Translations under genes and position numbers: made by a program
The notes under the pieces: generated by a model
Databases searched by the model: none
What the model was told of the DNA's origin: nothing
What the model saw: only the letters and a program-made list of their open reading frames with translations
Shown here: positions 53,029 to 63,367 of the stretch, in pieces
Layout of the letters: each line of letters opens with the position of its first letter
Numbering within the stretch: position 1 is the first letter of the stretch
Source: Lentisphaera marina
GTDB taxonomy: Bacteria > Verrucomicrobiota > Lentisphaeria > Lentisphaerales > Lentisphaeraceae
Length of the DNA: 64,000 bases
Reading direction: 5' to 3'
NCBI RefSeq assembly: GCF_028745505.1
Contig: NZ_JAQZZL010000002.1
Span: 1,426,001 to 1,490,000 of the forward strand

Positions 53029-55899
53029 ATGAAAACATTAATCCATACAACCACACACAAAGCCAGGTTTTTATTCTTGGCCTTTTTCTTTACTTTTAAC
53101 TTACTTAGTCAAACTCAGTCCTCAATTCCAAAGGAAATATGGATAAGTAAGCAAAGTCACATTGAATCAAAAAATGATTTTATGTCTCTTAAAGCCAATG
53201 GACATTTAAAAGAACTCATGCATTTTTCTGAGCTTTTGATCAAAGGTAGTAGCTTCCTCATAATCGATCAAAATGGAAAAAGTGAGCAAGTCCGACTCCC
53301 AGATAAAATCAAACTTGAGAAGAATGATAATAGCTTGACTTTTCAGAGTCAATTCAAGCATAAAGAAAGCGAGATTAACTTCCAAGGAAAAATCCTTATT
53401 GAAGGCGACAAGCTACAGATTTCATACAAGTTTTTAAGCCCTAAGTTTAAAATGAGCCATTTTATTATTCAGTTAAATCCAGAGAGCTTTTTTGGTGATT
53501 CTTTTCGTATTGATGGAAGAACTCTAAATTATCCAGCTCTTGAAAGCGAGTCTAAGAAATTATGGCAAACACTCATTACCGAGACCCCCTTCACAAACTT
53601 CACTGCTTCCCTATCAAAACATAAAAACTTGCGTATCACAACTGGCAACGATAGTAAAATAACGGTTAAATACATTAGTACTCGTTGGCAAAATAACTTC
53701 TCACTATTGCTTTCCTGTAAAGATCAAAAAAGCATTAATTTTAAGCTACAATTCCCCGAGTCAACAATCAATCCGAAGCCATTAAGTAATAATCAAGCTA
53801 ATTTGCTTAGTAATGGCAGTTTTGAGGTCGGTATGAAGGACTGGGGTGTCAGCTTTTCGAGTTTAAATGATCGATCGACTTATTCGACTCAAATTACAAA
53901 AACTCCTACTGGCCAACGCGCATTAGTCATCGATCATAAAACAGTTAATCCAAAGTATAAACAAAATTATACTCAACTCAAAATCCAAAGTGAGTTCATT
54001 CAAATACCAGCTCGAACTCCTATTACTTACTCATTTGATGTAAAGAGTGCGGACAAAATCATTAATGCCAAAATGGTCGTTCGTTATCAATCGGTAGAAA
54101 ATATTGCCAATGCGGGAACCAGTATTGAACGTAAATACATTCGCATAAGCCCGCTATGGAAACGTCATAGCTTCTCTTTACGCCTCCCACGCGGAATGAA
54201 TAATGCCTACAGCTTTGGCCTTGAATACCAAGGCAAGAACGAAAACTGCAAGCAAAAAGTATTTTTTGATGGTGCCTGTGTTAAAATTGACCATTCAGCA
54301 GACTACTCAGCTCAGAAAGAACTGATAATTGGTGCTCATATCCCGCAAACGAACAACTTATTTGAATTGGGGCAAGAACTACATTTAAAGACTTACATCA
54401 AAAACAACTCCAAGAATAATCAAATAATAAAAGCCAAAGTCAAAATATTGGATCCCCATGACAAGATCACACATAGTCAAGTACAAAACTTTAAACTGAG
54501 TTCAGGCCAAGTTACAAATGACTTCTTAAAAGACTTTTATTATCGAGGGCAAAAACTAGGCCCTCATAAACTGGTTCTCGAAATCTATAAGAATAATGAA
54601 TTGGTCGATAGCTACAAAAAAGCTTTTGGCTTCATACAAAGCAATCCAAAAAGTAGCTTTAAGCGAGCCTCAAAATTTGGTCTACACATGGGGGGTAATA
54701 ATTACCAAAGGTCATTAAAACTGGCATCAAAAATAGGCTTCACCTGGACTAGAGGTGGTGCTTTTCACAATTCCTGGAAAGCGTATCAGCCTTCACAAAA
54801 TCACTGGAATAAAAATTTCATGGATCGAAATTTAGCGATAATTGACGATCACGAACAATTGAATATGACTCCAATTGTGATTTTAGGAGTTAAAACTCCG
54901 AAGTGGGCCTCTAGTGCGCCACTCTTATCAAAGGAGTATAGCCTCTACCCACCCGCTGATGATAAATATACTGATTTTGGGAACTATGTAAAAAAAATCA
55001 CTCAAACATATGGCAAGCGTATTCATGCTTATGAAATATGGAATGAACCCAACACAAGTGTTTTCTATCGCGGTAGTCCTGGAGAATTCGCCAAAATCAT
55101 AGACTCATCATCCGCAAATATTACTTCAGAAAATCCTGATGCAAAAATCATTGGCTTTGGCTTGACCCACTACGATACTTCCTCTTCAGAATTCATGCTT
55201 AAAAGTTTAAAAAGAACACAAAGTAAAAAATTAAATGGTATCTCATTCCACCCCTATTCTGATGATCGTTTAAGCCCAGAAGAAACGAATGTCCAAAAAC
55301 AGTTTGAATGGATTAAAAAAGATCTTAAAACGACAAAACTCAATCAAAACATGGAACTCTGGGCCACAGAATTTGGTTGGTTTGCACCGCACGAGAACTC
55401 CCAAAAATTCACGCCATACAAAAATGCGCAAGTCGCAAAGAAACTTGTTTCAGAACATGAATGTGCTCGTTTCTATGTACAAATGGTAAACACATCTCTC
55501 GCTCATGGCTTGGACAAACTCTTTTACTTCATTTTCCAAGAAGGTACAATGAGTAGTCGTTGGTTTCACGGTTTTGTGGGTCCAAATGCCGAATTCTTAA
55601 AAGCCCCCTACTATGCGGCGGCAATTGCGATTAAGAATTTAGATTTTAAAACCTGCCTAAAACAACACAGAGCGACTTCTGGCTTAGTTATCAATACCTA
55701 CAAAGAAAACATGACTGTACTCTGGGCAAATAAAGACTTAAAAGTACAAATAAAATCTGCTCTTGCGCTACAATGCGAGGACCTCTATGGTAATCCTTTT
55801 GTTGTCAATCAAGTTAATGGGATCGTGGATTTATCCATTGGTAAAGATCCCATCTACATCAAAAAAACTCTTTCTCTCAATCAATTTATCGAGCCTTAA
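53029..55899 (+). CDS. Secreted clan GH-A glycosidase with N-terminal binding domains
   Basis: A 956-residue protein, signal peptide KARFLFLAFFFTFNLLSQ. ATG 53029 is used; a TTG at 52993 is the only longer alternative. Residues about 30-250 are a beta-rich domain; about 265-425 look like a carbohydrate-binding module (LLSNGSFEVGMKDWGVSF). The C-terminal TIM barrel (about 545-870) has FGLHMGGNNYQRSL, a likely acid/base E673 in YEIWNEPNTSVFY, and a likely nucleophile E781 in LWATEFGWFAP, the GH-A spacing of GH39/GH5-like enzymes. It heads an operon with a sulfatase starting 1 bp after its stop, so it probably cuts a sulfated polysaccharide. Confidence 0.82.
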   Translation: MKTLIHTTTHKARFLFLAFFFTFNLLSQTQSSIPKEIWISKQSHIESKNDFMSLKANGHLKELMHFSELLIKGSSFLIIDQNGKSEQVRLPDKIKLEKNDNSLTFQSQFKHKESEINFQGKILIEGDKLQISYKFLSPKFKMSHFIIQLNPESFFGDSFRIDGRTLNYPALESESKKLWQTLITETPFTNFTASLSKHKNLRITTGNDSKITVKYISTRWQNNFSLLLSCKDQKSINFKLQFPESTINPKPLSNNQANLLSNGSFEVGMKDWGVSFSSLNDRSTYSTQITKTPTGQRALVIDHKTVNPKYKQNYTQLKIQSEFIQIPARTPITYSFDVKSADKIINAKMVVRYQSVENIANAGTSIERKYIRISPLWKRHSFSLRLPRGMNNAYSFGLEYQGKNENCKQKVFFDGACVKIDHSADYSAQKELIIGAHIPQTNNLFELGQELHLKTYIKNNSKNNQIIKAKVKILDPHDKITHSQVQNFKLSSGQVTNDFLKDFYYRGQKLGPHKLVLEIYKNNELVDSYKKAFGFIQSNPKSSFKRASKFGLHMGGNNYQRSLKLASKIGFTWTRGGAFHNSWKAYQPSQNHWNKNFMDRNLAIIDDHEQLNMTPIVILGVKTPKWASSAPLLSKEYSLYPPADDKYTDFGNYVKKITQTYGKRIHAYEIWNEPNTSVFYRGSPGEFAKIIDSSSANITSENPDAKIIGFGLTHYDTSSSEFMLKSLKRTQSKKLNGISFHPYSDDRLSPEETNVQKQFEWIKKDLKTTKLNQNMELWATEFGWFAPHENSQKFTPYKNAQVAKKLVSEHECARFYVQMVNTSLAHGLDKLFYFIFQEGTMSSRWFHGFVGPNAEFLKAPYYAAAIAIKNLDFKTCLKQHRATSGLVINTYKENMTVLWANKDLKVQIKSALALQCEDLYGNPFVVNQVNGIVDLSIGKDPIYIKKTLSLNQFIEP

Positions 55900-55900
55900 A

Positions 55901-57706
55901 ATGAAAATATTTATCTTTCTATCTTTTATAATTCTAAATACTTTTGCTGCAAATAATAGACCAAACTTACTCTTCATTATTGTCGATGACCTTAATGACC
56001 TTCCCATTGGAAGTCCATTAGGTAATGTTATAAAAACACCCCATATCGATCGTTTAGACAAGAGAGGCGTCAGCTTTACTAATGCACACACTAATGACCC
56101 CATTTGTGCCCCTTCGCGAGCGAGTATGCTTTACGGTTTATATCCCCAAACGAGTGGTATGTTTTGGTTTGAAAAAATTAAAGATCGCAAAGTCCTACGG
56201 GAAAGTATTGATTTCCCTAATCATTTAAAAAATAATAATTATAAACTCTTTGGGACTGGTAAAATTTACCATGGAGGAATGCCAAAAAAGACTTTTGATT
56301 CCTATGGCATTCGCACAAATTTTGGTCCACATCCCATTAATGGCGATGCTTATATGGGACATCACTCCGATCAAGACTACCTCTTTAAAAAGTTTCCGGA
56401 ACTTGGCTATAAATGGGAGCAAACCTTCGGGCCCCTTGAACAAGCTCCCGATTGGTCTCATTTAGCAAATGGTAAAAAAGGTTGGTTCCTAGGCAAGACG
56501 CCTTGGTCAATGAATGATGGCCATAATCGCGACCTACTGCCTGATGAAATTTCAGCCGATTACTGTAAGAAAATCCTGAATCAAAAACACGATAAAAACT
56601 TTGCTTTATTCGCAGGTTTAGTTCGCACTCACACCCCACTCTATGCTCCCCAAGAATATTTTGATCGCTTTCCTCTTGATTCCATTGTCGTTCCAAACAA
56701 TCTAAATATAAGTGATTTTGCGCCCTCTATTGCTAACAAAAGTCGCTATGGCTTCCAACGTTACGAATTTCTTATGCAAGAAAAAGATCTTCTAAAAAAA
56801 TGGATTCAAGCTTACCTCGCTTGTGTCTCCTTTGTTGATGACCAAGTTGGCAGCATTTTAGATGCACTAGAGGAATCAGATTATGCGAATAATACCATGA
56901 TTATTTTCACTTCTGATCATGGATTCCATATGGGGGACAAGCAATTCCTTTATAAGCAAAGTTTATGGGATGGTGCTACTCGGGTACCCTTTATTATCAG
57001 TGCCCCAGGAATGACTACTGATCAAGAATGTTCTAAGCCTGTCTCTCATATTGACATCTACCCTACAATTATTGATATCTTAAAACTCAAGAAAGAACCT
57101 AATCATGGTAAAAGTAATACACCTCTCGATGGACATAGCCTAAAGACACTTTTACAAGATCCAAAAGGAGAATGGAAAGGCCCTAAGGTAGCTATTACTG
57201 CTTTACCGGGTAAAGACCATAGTATGAACAGAGTTTTTGAAGGAGCCATGCGTCCACATTTCTCTGTACGATCAGAGGATTTTCGCTATACTTTGAGTTC
57301 TGCTGGAGAAGAAGAACTTTTCCACTACCCTAAAGATCCCCTAGAGACCAAAAATTTAGCTGACAAAGCCGAATATAAAGACATAAAATCTACTTTAAAA
57401 AAAGAACTCCTTCAACTTCGAGATGGAAATGCTTGGCAGGCTTTTCCAAATTCATTGAATGCTAAGGATTTTGAACTAGAAGTCACATCGAAACAGAGTC
57501 AGTTCCCCATTCATATCTCTCCAAAGCTTGCTATTGCTAATGGACTTGAAGGAAGCCCTAATACTTGGCGCATTCGTCTCCAAGGTAAACGCCTAGAGAT
57601 CTGGTTAAATAATAAGCTTCTCAAAGATGAATTAGTAAAACATGATTCTGAGTACGAAATCCAAGCTGAAAGCAACGTTTTACAAGGTCGTTTTAGACTA
57701 CTGTAG
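55901..57706 (+). CDS. Secreted sulfatase with C-terminal extension
   Basis: A 601-residue type I sulfatase. ATG 55901 lies right after the glycosidase stop and gives a signal peptide (KIFIFLSFIILNTFAA); the longer upstream frame overlaps the glycosidase and is discarded. First metal site VDDLNDL, formylglycine motif C69-A-P-S-R followed by ASMLYGLYPQ, KIYHGG, late metal site FTSDHGFHMGDK and RVPFIISAPG. About 100 residues after the usual sulfatase end (FELEVTSKQSQFPIHIS, KRLEIWLNNKLLKD) form an extra beta-rich domain resembling a DUF1080/LamG-like piece. Confidence 0.92.
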   Translation: MKIFIFLSFIILNTFAANNRPNLLFIIVDDLNDLPIGSPLGNVIKTPHIDRLDKRGVSFTNAHTNDPICAPSRASMLYGLYPQTSGMFWFEKIKDRKVLRESIDFPNHLKNNNYKLFGTGKIYHGGMPKKTFDSYGIRTNFGPHPINGDAYMGHHSDQDYLFKKFPELGYKWEQTFGPLEQAPDWSHLANGKKGWFLGKTPWSMNDGHNRDLLPDEISADYCKKILNQKHDKNFALFAGLVRTHTPLYAPQEYFDRFPLDSIVVPNNLNISDFAPSIANKSRYGFQRYEFLMQEKDLLKKWIQAYLACVSFVDDQVGSILDALEESDYANNTMIIFTSDHGFHMGDKQFLYKQSLWDGATRVPFIISAPGMTTDQECSKPVSHIDIYPTIIDILKLKKEPNHGKSNTPLDGHSLKTLLQDPKGEWKGPKVAITALPGKDHSMNRVFEGAMRPHFSVRSEDFRYTLSSAGEEELFHYPKDPLETKNLADKAEYKDIKSTLKKELLQLRDGNAWQAFPNSLNAKDFELEVTSKQSQFPIHISPKLAIANGLEGSPNTWRIRLQGKRLEIWLNNKLLKDELVKHDSEYEIQAESNVLQGRFRLL

Positions 57707-57814
57707 AAATCATTTTTTTAGGATCTTGATTTTATTTTAAAAATTAAGAAGAAATTTGTCACTTCCACAAGTTCACTTTGGTTTCCTTAGCAAAGACAAT
57801 TTACTGGAGTAACA

Positions 57815-60451
57815 ATGAAAATCATCCCCTACTTTTTACTTATGGCGAGCTCGAGTTTTGCCGCCGTTGATTTTGATACACAAATCAAACCCATCTTTGA
57901 TAAACACTGCATCAAATGTCATGGTCCTGAGAAACAGAAATCAGATTTACGCCTCGATAGCCGCGAAAGTATCCTCAAAGGTGGTGACCTTGGTGAGCCA
58001 GGTGCACACCCCGGTCATCCAGAGAAATCAACCATCATTGAATTTATATCTTTAGATCCAGATGACGATGAAATCATGCCTCCAAAAGGCGACCCCTTAA
58101 CCGCCGAGCAAATTGCACTCATTTCCACTTGGATTAAAGAAGGGGCATTAATGCCCGAAAAAAAGATTGCTAAAAAAGAAAAACTTTGGTCATTACAGCA
58201 AGTCAAAAAGACTTCCATCCCTCCTGGTGAAAGCAATCCAGTTGACGCTTTCCTTGCCGCTAAACTCAAAGAAAAAAACCTTCAGTTTTCCCAACAAGCA
58301 GATCCCGTGATACTGTTACGTCGACTCCACACTGTTCTCATAGGCATTTTGCCAAGTCCGCAAGAAAAAGATACTTTCCTAGCTCAATGGGTTCAAGACT
58401 CCAACAAAGCATACGAAAACAAAGTAGAAGAGCTACTTGCTTCACCTCATTTTGGTGAAAGATGGGCTCAGCATTGGTTAGATGCTATACGTTGGGCGGA
58501 AACATCAGGCTCTGAATCGAACCTTTACCGCAATAGGTCTTGGGAATATCGCGACTATGTCGTGCGTTCATTTAATGAGGATAAGCCCTACAAAGATTTT
58601 ATCGTCGATCAAATTGCTGGCGACAAAACAGGCTATCCAAGAGCAACTGGTTTTATGGTAGCGGGACCACACGTCCCTCCTGCAACAGTTGGTCAACAAG
58701 AATCTGCGATTGCCGAAGCTCGCTACGATCGTTTAGATCAAACACTACAAACGGTGGGTGCCTCAATGATGGGCATGACCTTGGGATGCGCACGTTGTCA
58801 CACACACAAATTTGACCCCATAAAAATAGGTGATTATTATGCAATCCTCGCAAATTTCCAAGACTTAGAGTATGGCATACGCAAACCTGAATTGCCCGGG
58901 CACACTAATCCCGCCAAAGCTGAAGCTAAATACTTAAAATTAATTCGCGAACACCGCAAAACTCTTTCCCTTGATTCATGGAAAGAAATGTGGAATGACC
59001 GATACGAAGCACATATTCCACGAAACAATGTCACTGCCTTGCGTATTACAGCTCTAAACGGCGACATGGCCTTTGACGAAATGGAAGTTTTTGATCAAAA
59101 CTACAAGAACCATATGCCCCAGGCTAAGCTCAGCACTAACTTAGAGAGTGATAAAAACAATGTTGAATTATTACGCGATGGAGAAATAGGTTATTTCTTT
59201 GCCTTCAAGGGTAAAAATAAAGGTGAAACTCCTGAGCTTCTTATTGAGTTTAATAAGGCTATAAAGCTGCAGTCGATCTCTTTTAGTAAAGATCGAAAAG
59301 CTAAATTAAATACTAGTTACTTGACTCCCGAAAAGTGGATGACTGAATTAGCGAAATATAAAATTGAGTACAAAACAAATGATGGAAAATGGCATCTCGC
59401 TATAAAAAATACTCAAACTGAAAAAGATGTGGAGGAACTCAACGAACTCATCGCCAAACAACTCAAGTATGGTATTCAGTACGAGTTCTTAGGACGCTTT
59501 ATCGACCCCGTCGTAACTCATGTACTAAAGCGCGGCAGTCCAAATACTCCTGGTGCAGAAGTCGCCCCTAATGGCCTTGCAGAAATCACACCTACACTCA
59601 ATATGACGAGCCAAACACCTGGCCCCGAAAGAAGACTGACATTCGCTAAATGGTTAGCAAACAAAGATAACCCACTGACTGCTCGCGTCATGGTTAATCG
59701 TCTTTGGTACCACACTTTCGGTAACGGTATTGTTTCTACGCTCTCTGATTTTGGTAATGCTGGTACTAAACCTTCTCACCCTGAGCTCTTAGATTTCCTT
59801 GCTAATGAATTTGTCGGAAATAATTGGTCTACTAAACAAATGCTTCGAACTTTTGTTTTATCACGAGCATTTAAACAAGACAACAAACCCAAAGTCGATG
59901 CGCTACGACTCGATGCAGGCAATCGTTTACTCTGGCGCTTTGCGCCAAAGAGAGCTGATGCCGAAGTGATTCGAGATTCAATCTTGAAGCTCTCAGGTAA
60001 ACTCAATAACAAAATTGGTGGCCCCTCTTATCGCATTCACAATGTGAAAAGACGCTATGGCATGTGGAAAGTTGAAGATAATTATAGTGAAAAAACTTGG
60101 CGCCGTATGTTATATCAAGAACGTATGCGAGGTGTTGATGATCGCATGTTCACTGCATTTGATTTCCCTGACTGTGGTCAAGTTGTTTCCAAGCGCCCAC
60201 AATCAACAACACCATTACAAGCACTCAACCTCATGAATAGTCAATTTATGATCAATCAGTGTAATCTAATTGCGGATCAAGCTCAATCTAAAGATATTGA
60301 TGAATCAATAAGAACTGTCTTCATGTTGATTTACAACCGTCAACCCGCGGAAATTGAACTCGCCATGAGTCGTAAAATATTAAAAACAGAAAAGCTCAAT
60401 ATCTTGGTTAGAGCTCTTCTCAATAGTAACGAATTTATTTTCATTCAATAG
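57815..60451 (+). CDS. PSCyt1/DUF1549/DUF1553 cytochrome-type protein
   Basis: An 878-residue planctomycete-type protein. Signal peptide (IIPYFLLMASSSFAA), then a cytochrome c-like domain with C32-x-x-C35-H36 (CIKCHGPEKQKSDLRLD) and EIMPPKG for the axial Met. The DUF1549 region has ERWAQHWLDAIRWAETSG and a second heme-like C325-x-x-C328-H329. A lectin-like insert lies in the middle (about 400-560), and DUF1553 closes the protein (LTFAKWLANKDNPLTARVMV; RRMLYQERMRGVDDRMFTAFD). Family members always travel with a DUF1501 protein, as here 10 bp downstream. Their biochemical role is unknown. Confidence 0.93.
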   Translation: MKIIPYFLLMASSSFAAVDFDTQIKPIFDKHCIKCHGPEKQKSDLRLDSRESILKGGDLGEPGAHPGHPEKSTIIEFISLDPDDDEIMPPKGDPLTAEQIALISTWIKEGALMPEKKIAKKEKLWSLQQVKKTSIPPGESNPVDAFLAAKLKEKNLQFSQQADPVILLRRLHTVLIGILPSPQEKDTFLAQWVQDSNKAYENKVEELLASPHFGERWAQHWLDAIRWAETSGSESNLYRNRSWEYRDYVVRSFNEDKPYKDFIVDQIAGDKTGYPRATGFMVAGPHVPPATVGQQESAIAEARYDRLDQTLQTVGASMMGMTLGCARCHTHKFDPIKIGDYYAILANFQDLEYGIRKPELPGHTNPAKAEAKYLKLIREHRKTLSLDSWKEMWNDRYEAHIPRNNVTALRITALNGDMAFDEMEVFDQNYKNHMPQAKLSTNLESDKNNVELLRDGEIGYFFAFKGKNKGETPELLIEFNKAIKLQSISFSKDRKAKLNTSYLTPEKWMTELAKYKIEYKTNDGKWHLAIKNTQTEKDVEELNELIAKQLKYGIQYEFLGRFIDPVVTHVLKRGSPNTPGAEVAPNGLAEITPTLNMTSQTPGPERRLTFAKWLANKDNPLTARVMVNRLWYHTFGNGIVSTLSDFGNAGTKPSHPELLDFLANEFVGNNWSTKQMLRTFVLSRAFKQDNKPKVDALRLDAGNRLLWRFAPKRADAEVIRDSILKLSGKLNNKIGGPSYRIHNVKRRYGMWKVEDNYSEKTWRRMLYQERMRGVDDRMFTAFDFPDCGQVVSKRPQSTTPLQALNLMNSQFMINQCNLIADQAQSKDIDESIRTVFMLIYNRQPAEIELAMSRKILKTEKLNILVRALLNSNEFIFIQ

Positions 60452-60461
60452 AGGTAGATCA

Positions 60462-61943
60462 ATGAATCCATTAAATATTAGCTCACAAGGACGCAATCTC
60501 CTAAATCGTCGTAATTTCCTTAAAAGTACTGGTGGCGCTCTAGGTTCACTTGGCTTAATGTCTCTACTAGGGCAGGATCAGTTGCTCGCAGCAGGTTCTG
60601 GCAAAAGTCCCATTCGTCCAAAAATTGACACTGCAAACCCCTACGCACCTAGACCAGGACATTTCCCCGCAAAAGCTAAACAGGTTCTAGTAGTTTATTG
60701 TCCCGGCGGCGTCAGTCATGTCGATACTTTTGACTACAAACCCGACCTTTGGAAATTTCATGGCCAAAAGCCACCAGGAATCCCCGCAGTAACCTTCGAA
60801 GGTCCTACAGGTGACATTGCCAAACCATTTTGGGATTTTAAGCCCCGTGGTAAAAGTGGTAAAATGGTTTCTGATTTAGTCCCGCATTTAGGTGAGCTCT
60901 CAGATGACCTTTGTTTTTTCCATTCCATGAAAACCAGTACAAGTGCCCACCCTCAGGGCGAGAATTTCTTTAATACTGGCTTCACAGTCGAAGGTCACCC
61001 CTCTCGTGGCGCTTGGGTTTCTTATGCACTGGGTACAGAAAATCAAAACTTACCTGCTTTTGTTGCCATCAACGATCCTCGTGGTAAACCTCGCTCAGCA
61101 AAAAACAATTGGGGTTCAGGCTTCTTACCTGCAGCTTATCAAGGGACTGATTTTAGTGCATCTGCTCTTCCCGCAAATCTAAACCTCCCAAAATCCATTA
61201 CCAAAGGATCGGAAAAAAACACCAACGATCTCCTAAAGTTTTTAAACGAAAAACACATGGAGCAATTCCCTAATGACTCTAACCTAGCTGCTCGTGTAGC
61301 GACTTATGAATTAGCTGGGCGCATGCAAATGTCGATTCCAGAAGTTTCTAATATCGACGCCGAGCCAGATTATATTTTGGAACAATATGGAGCTAATAGC
61401 TCTAATAAAACGAAGAACGAATATGCTCGCAACTGTATTTTAGCTCGTCGTTTACTTGAACAAGGTGTACGCGTTGTTGAACTATATAATGGTGCCAACA
61501 CGCCAAATGGTATTAATAACTGGGACTCGCATTCAAACATCAAAAAAACTCACCAAGCCCAAGCAGATATCATGGACCAGCCTACAGCTGCTTTGATTAA
61601 GGATATGAAAGATCGTGGCATGCTCGATGATGTACTCGTCGTTTGGTGCACTGAATTTGGTCGTATGCCTTTTCTTCAGGCCAATGGTTCCGGACGTGAT
61701 CATAATCCAAGTGCTTTTACGTGCTTTATGGCGGGTGCAGGCGTAAAAAAAGGCTACAGTCATGGTTCCAGTGACAACTGGGGCTTCAAAGGTGCTGACA
61801 AGCCCGTTGACGTCTATGATTTTAACGCCACCATTCTTCATTTAATGGGACTCGACCATGAACGCCTATCCTATTATCACAATGGTATTGAAGCACGATT
61901 GACCAATGTGCATGGTTACGTTGTTAAAGACATCTTAGCCTAG
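60462..61943 (+). CDS. DUF1501 protein with Tat signal
   Basis: A 493-residue protein. The N-terminus has a twin-Arg signal (NRRNFLKSTGGALGSLG, R16-R17). The body belongs to the alkaline-phosphatase-like DUF1501 family: QVLVVYCPGGVSHVDTFDYKP, FHSMKTSTSAHPQGENFFNTG, GVRVVELYNGANTPNG, VVWCTEFGRMPF and the end DFNATILHLMGLDHERLSYYHNG. Exported folded by the Tat route. Likely partner of the preceding PSCyt1/DUF1553 protein; last gene of the operon. Confidence 0.93.
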   Translation: MNPLNISSQGRNLLNRRNFLKSTGGALGSLGLMSLLGQDQLLAAGSGKSPIRPKIDTANPYAPRPGHFPAKAKQVLVVYCPGGVSHVDTFDYKPDLWKFHGQKPPGIPAVTFEGPTGDIAKPFWDFKPRGKSGKMVSDLVPHLGELSDDLCFFHSMKTSTSAHPQGENFFNTGFTVEGHPSRGAWVSYALGTENQNLPAFVAINDPRGKPRSAKNNWGSGFLPAAYQGTDFSASALPANLNLPKSITKGSEKNTNDLLKFLNEKHMEQFPNDSNLAARVATYELAGRMQMSIPEVSNIDAEPDYILEQYGANSSNKTKNEYARNCILARRLLEQGVRVVELYNGANTPNGINNWDSHSNIKKTHQAQADIMDQPTAALIKDMKDRGMLDDVLVVWCTEFGRMPFLQANGSGRDHNPSAFTCFMAGAGVKKGYSHGSSDNWGFKGADKPVDVYDFNATILHLMGLDHERLSYYHNGIEARLTNVHGYVVKDILA

Positions 61944-61951
61944 TCACAAAA

Positions 61952-61977
61952 AAGCCGCTTAAATGATTAAGCGGCTT
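61952..61977. terminator. Strong bidirectional terminator
   Basis: Perfect 11-bp stem AAGCCGCTTAA (61952-61962) / TTAAGCGGCTT (61967-61977) with an ATGA loop. It lies between two convergent operons, with A and T tracts on its sides. Confidence 0.87.
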
Positions 61978-62012
61978 CTAATACCTATTGAGTATTTAAT
62001 AGAAATTCGAGA

Positions 62013-62738
62013 TTAAATTTCGAATTCAGAACCCAAGTAGATTTCACGAGCATTCTTATCGTTCACCAAGAAATCACTTGTGCCTTCACACAGAAGCTCC
62101 CCCTTGTTCATGATGTAGCCATAATCTACAATAGAAAGCATGTCACGAACTGAGTGGTCCGTAATAAGAATCGAGATACCGCGATCTTTAAGGCGGCGAA
62201 TAATTTTTTGTACTTCACTAACAGCAATCGGATCGACCCCTGCAAAAGGTTCGTCCAACATCAAGAAGCTCGGGTTAGTTACGAGTGCACGAGCAATTTC
62301 CAAACGACGGCGTTCTCCACCAGACAGGGTTACTGCCGCTTGATCTGCCACTTTTTCGAGGCCAAGTTCATCAATTAAATTATGCATGCGTTTAAGGCGT
62401 TCAGCCTTATCTAATTTGAGCATTTCCAGGATTGCCATGATATTATCTTTCACGGTCAAACGTCTAAAAACTGACGGCTCTTGCGCTAGGTAACCCATGC
62501 CCATACGAGCACGTTTGTACATGGGAAGTTTGGTCACGTTCTCGCCATTAAAAAGCACTTTGCCTTCTTCTGGACGAACGAGTCCCACAACCATGTAAAA
62601 AGAAGTCGTTTTGCCGGCGCCATTAGGACCAAGTAAACCAACGATCTGACCCTTTTCAACGTTAAAGGAAACCCCTTTAACCACACGTTTCTTTTTATAT
62701 TCTTTAACGAGCCCTTCGGCTTTAATAATGTATTCCAC
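62013..62738 (-). CDS. lptB: LPS export ABC transporter ATPase
   Basis: A 241-residue ABC ATPase: Walker A GPNGAGKT (37-44), Q-loop in YLAQEPSVFRRLTV, signature LSGGERRRLEIARAL, Walker B FLMLDEPFAGVDP and switch His in ILITDHSVRDML. The AQEPSVFRRLTV and AGVDPIAV wording is specific to LptB, which powers LPS extraction from the inner membrane with LptFG. Its start overlaps the lptA stop by 1 bp. Confidence 0.96.
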   Translation of the reverse strand: MEYIIKAEGLVKEYKKKRVVKGVSFNVEKGQIVGLLGPNGAGKTTSFYMVVGLVRPEEGKVLFNGENVTKLPMYKRARMGMGYLAQEPSVFRRLTVKDNIMAILEMLKLDKAERLKRMHNLIDELGLEKVADQAAVTLSGGERRRLEIARALVTNPSFLMLDEPFAGVDPIAVSEVQKIIRRLKDRGISILITDHSVRDMLSIVDYGYIMNKGELLCEGTSDFLVNDKNAREIYLGSEFEI

Positions 62739-63367
62739 TACTTCGCCTTCTCTAAGCTAGCGTCACTCTCGATAGTAACAGGACCAGATTCAATTGTTTC
62801 AGTTTCGCGGTGAATAATGAAATGATCTGATTTCATTTTTTGGCCATCCTCACCGATCAAAACTGGATTGCCCGTTAGGGTAATCGTTTGGTCAGTCAGT
62901 AAGTAAACGGCCTTGTCAGAAGTTGCCGTATTGGGAGATTGACGAATTTTTACATTGTCGATTGCAACAATTTTTTCTATCCCACCTTTTTTTGTTTTAG
63001 TCGCCTTACTATAAAAAACGTGCATTTCATCACATTCTAAGTAAAAATCACCATCTTCTACAACGACGTTACGCTTAAAAATGGCCAAGCCTTTTTTTCC
63101 GTTATAACTCGATGATTCAGATTTAATACGCAAAGGAACCTTTTTCTTCTCTACTTTCTTTTCTTCATCTTTTTTAGCTTCAGTGTCTGATGATTTTTCA
63201 GTATCAGCCTTTTCAGTTTTAGTTTCTGAGCTCTCTTCCGTTTCTTTGGCCTTTTCAACTTCCTGCTCTGTAGGCTCAGGCTCACTAGTTTTTAAGGGTT
63301 CACCTAAACTCAGTTCTTGCGCTTGAAGCACTAAACCGAAACATAAAATCAATAAAAATTGTTTCAT
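62738..63367 (-). CDS. lptA: LptA-like periplasmic LPS transport protein
   Basis: A 209-residue protein with a signal peptide (KQFLLILCFGLVLQAQ), then about 60 residues of Glu/Lys-rich low complexity (residues 25-80), then an OstA/LptA beta-jellyroll domain (LAIFKRNVVVEDGDFYLECDEMHVFY; KAVYLLTDQTITLTGNPVLIGEDGQKMKSDHFII). It would bridge LPS to the outer membrane. The charged linker is longer than in E. coli LptA. Confidence 0.87.
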   Translation of the reverse strand: MKQFLLILCFGLVLQAQELSLGEPLKTSEPEPTEQEVEKAKETEESSETKTEKADTEKSSDTEAKKDEEKKVEKKKVPLRIKSESSSYNGKKGLAIFKRNVVVEDGDFYLECDEMHVFYSKATKTKKGGIEKIVAIDNVKIRQSPNTATSDKAVYLLTDQTITLTGNPVLIGEDGQKMKSDHFIIHRETETIESGPVTIESDASLEKAK

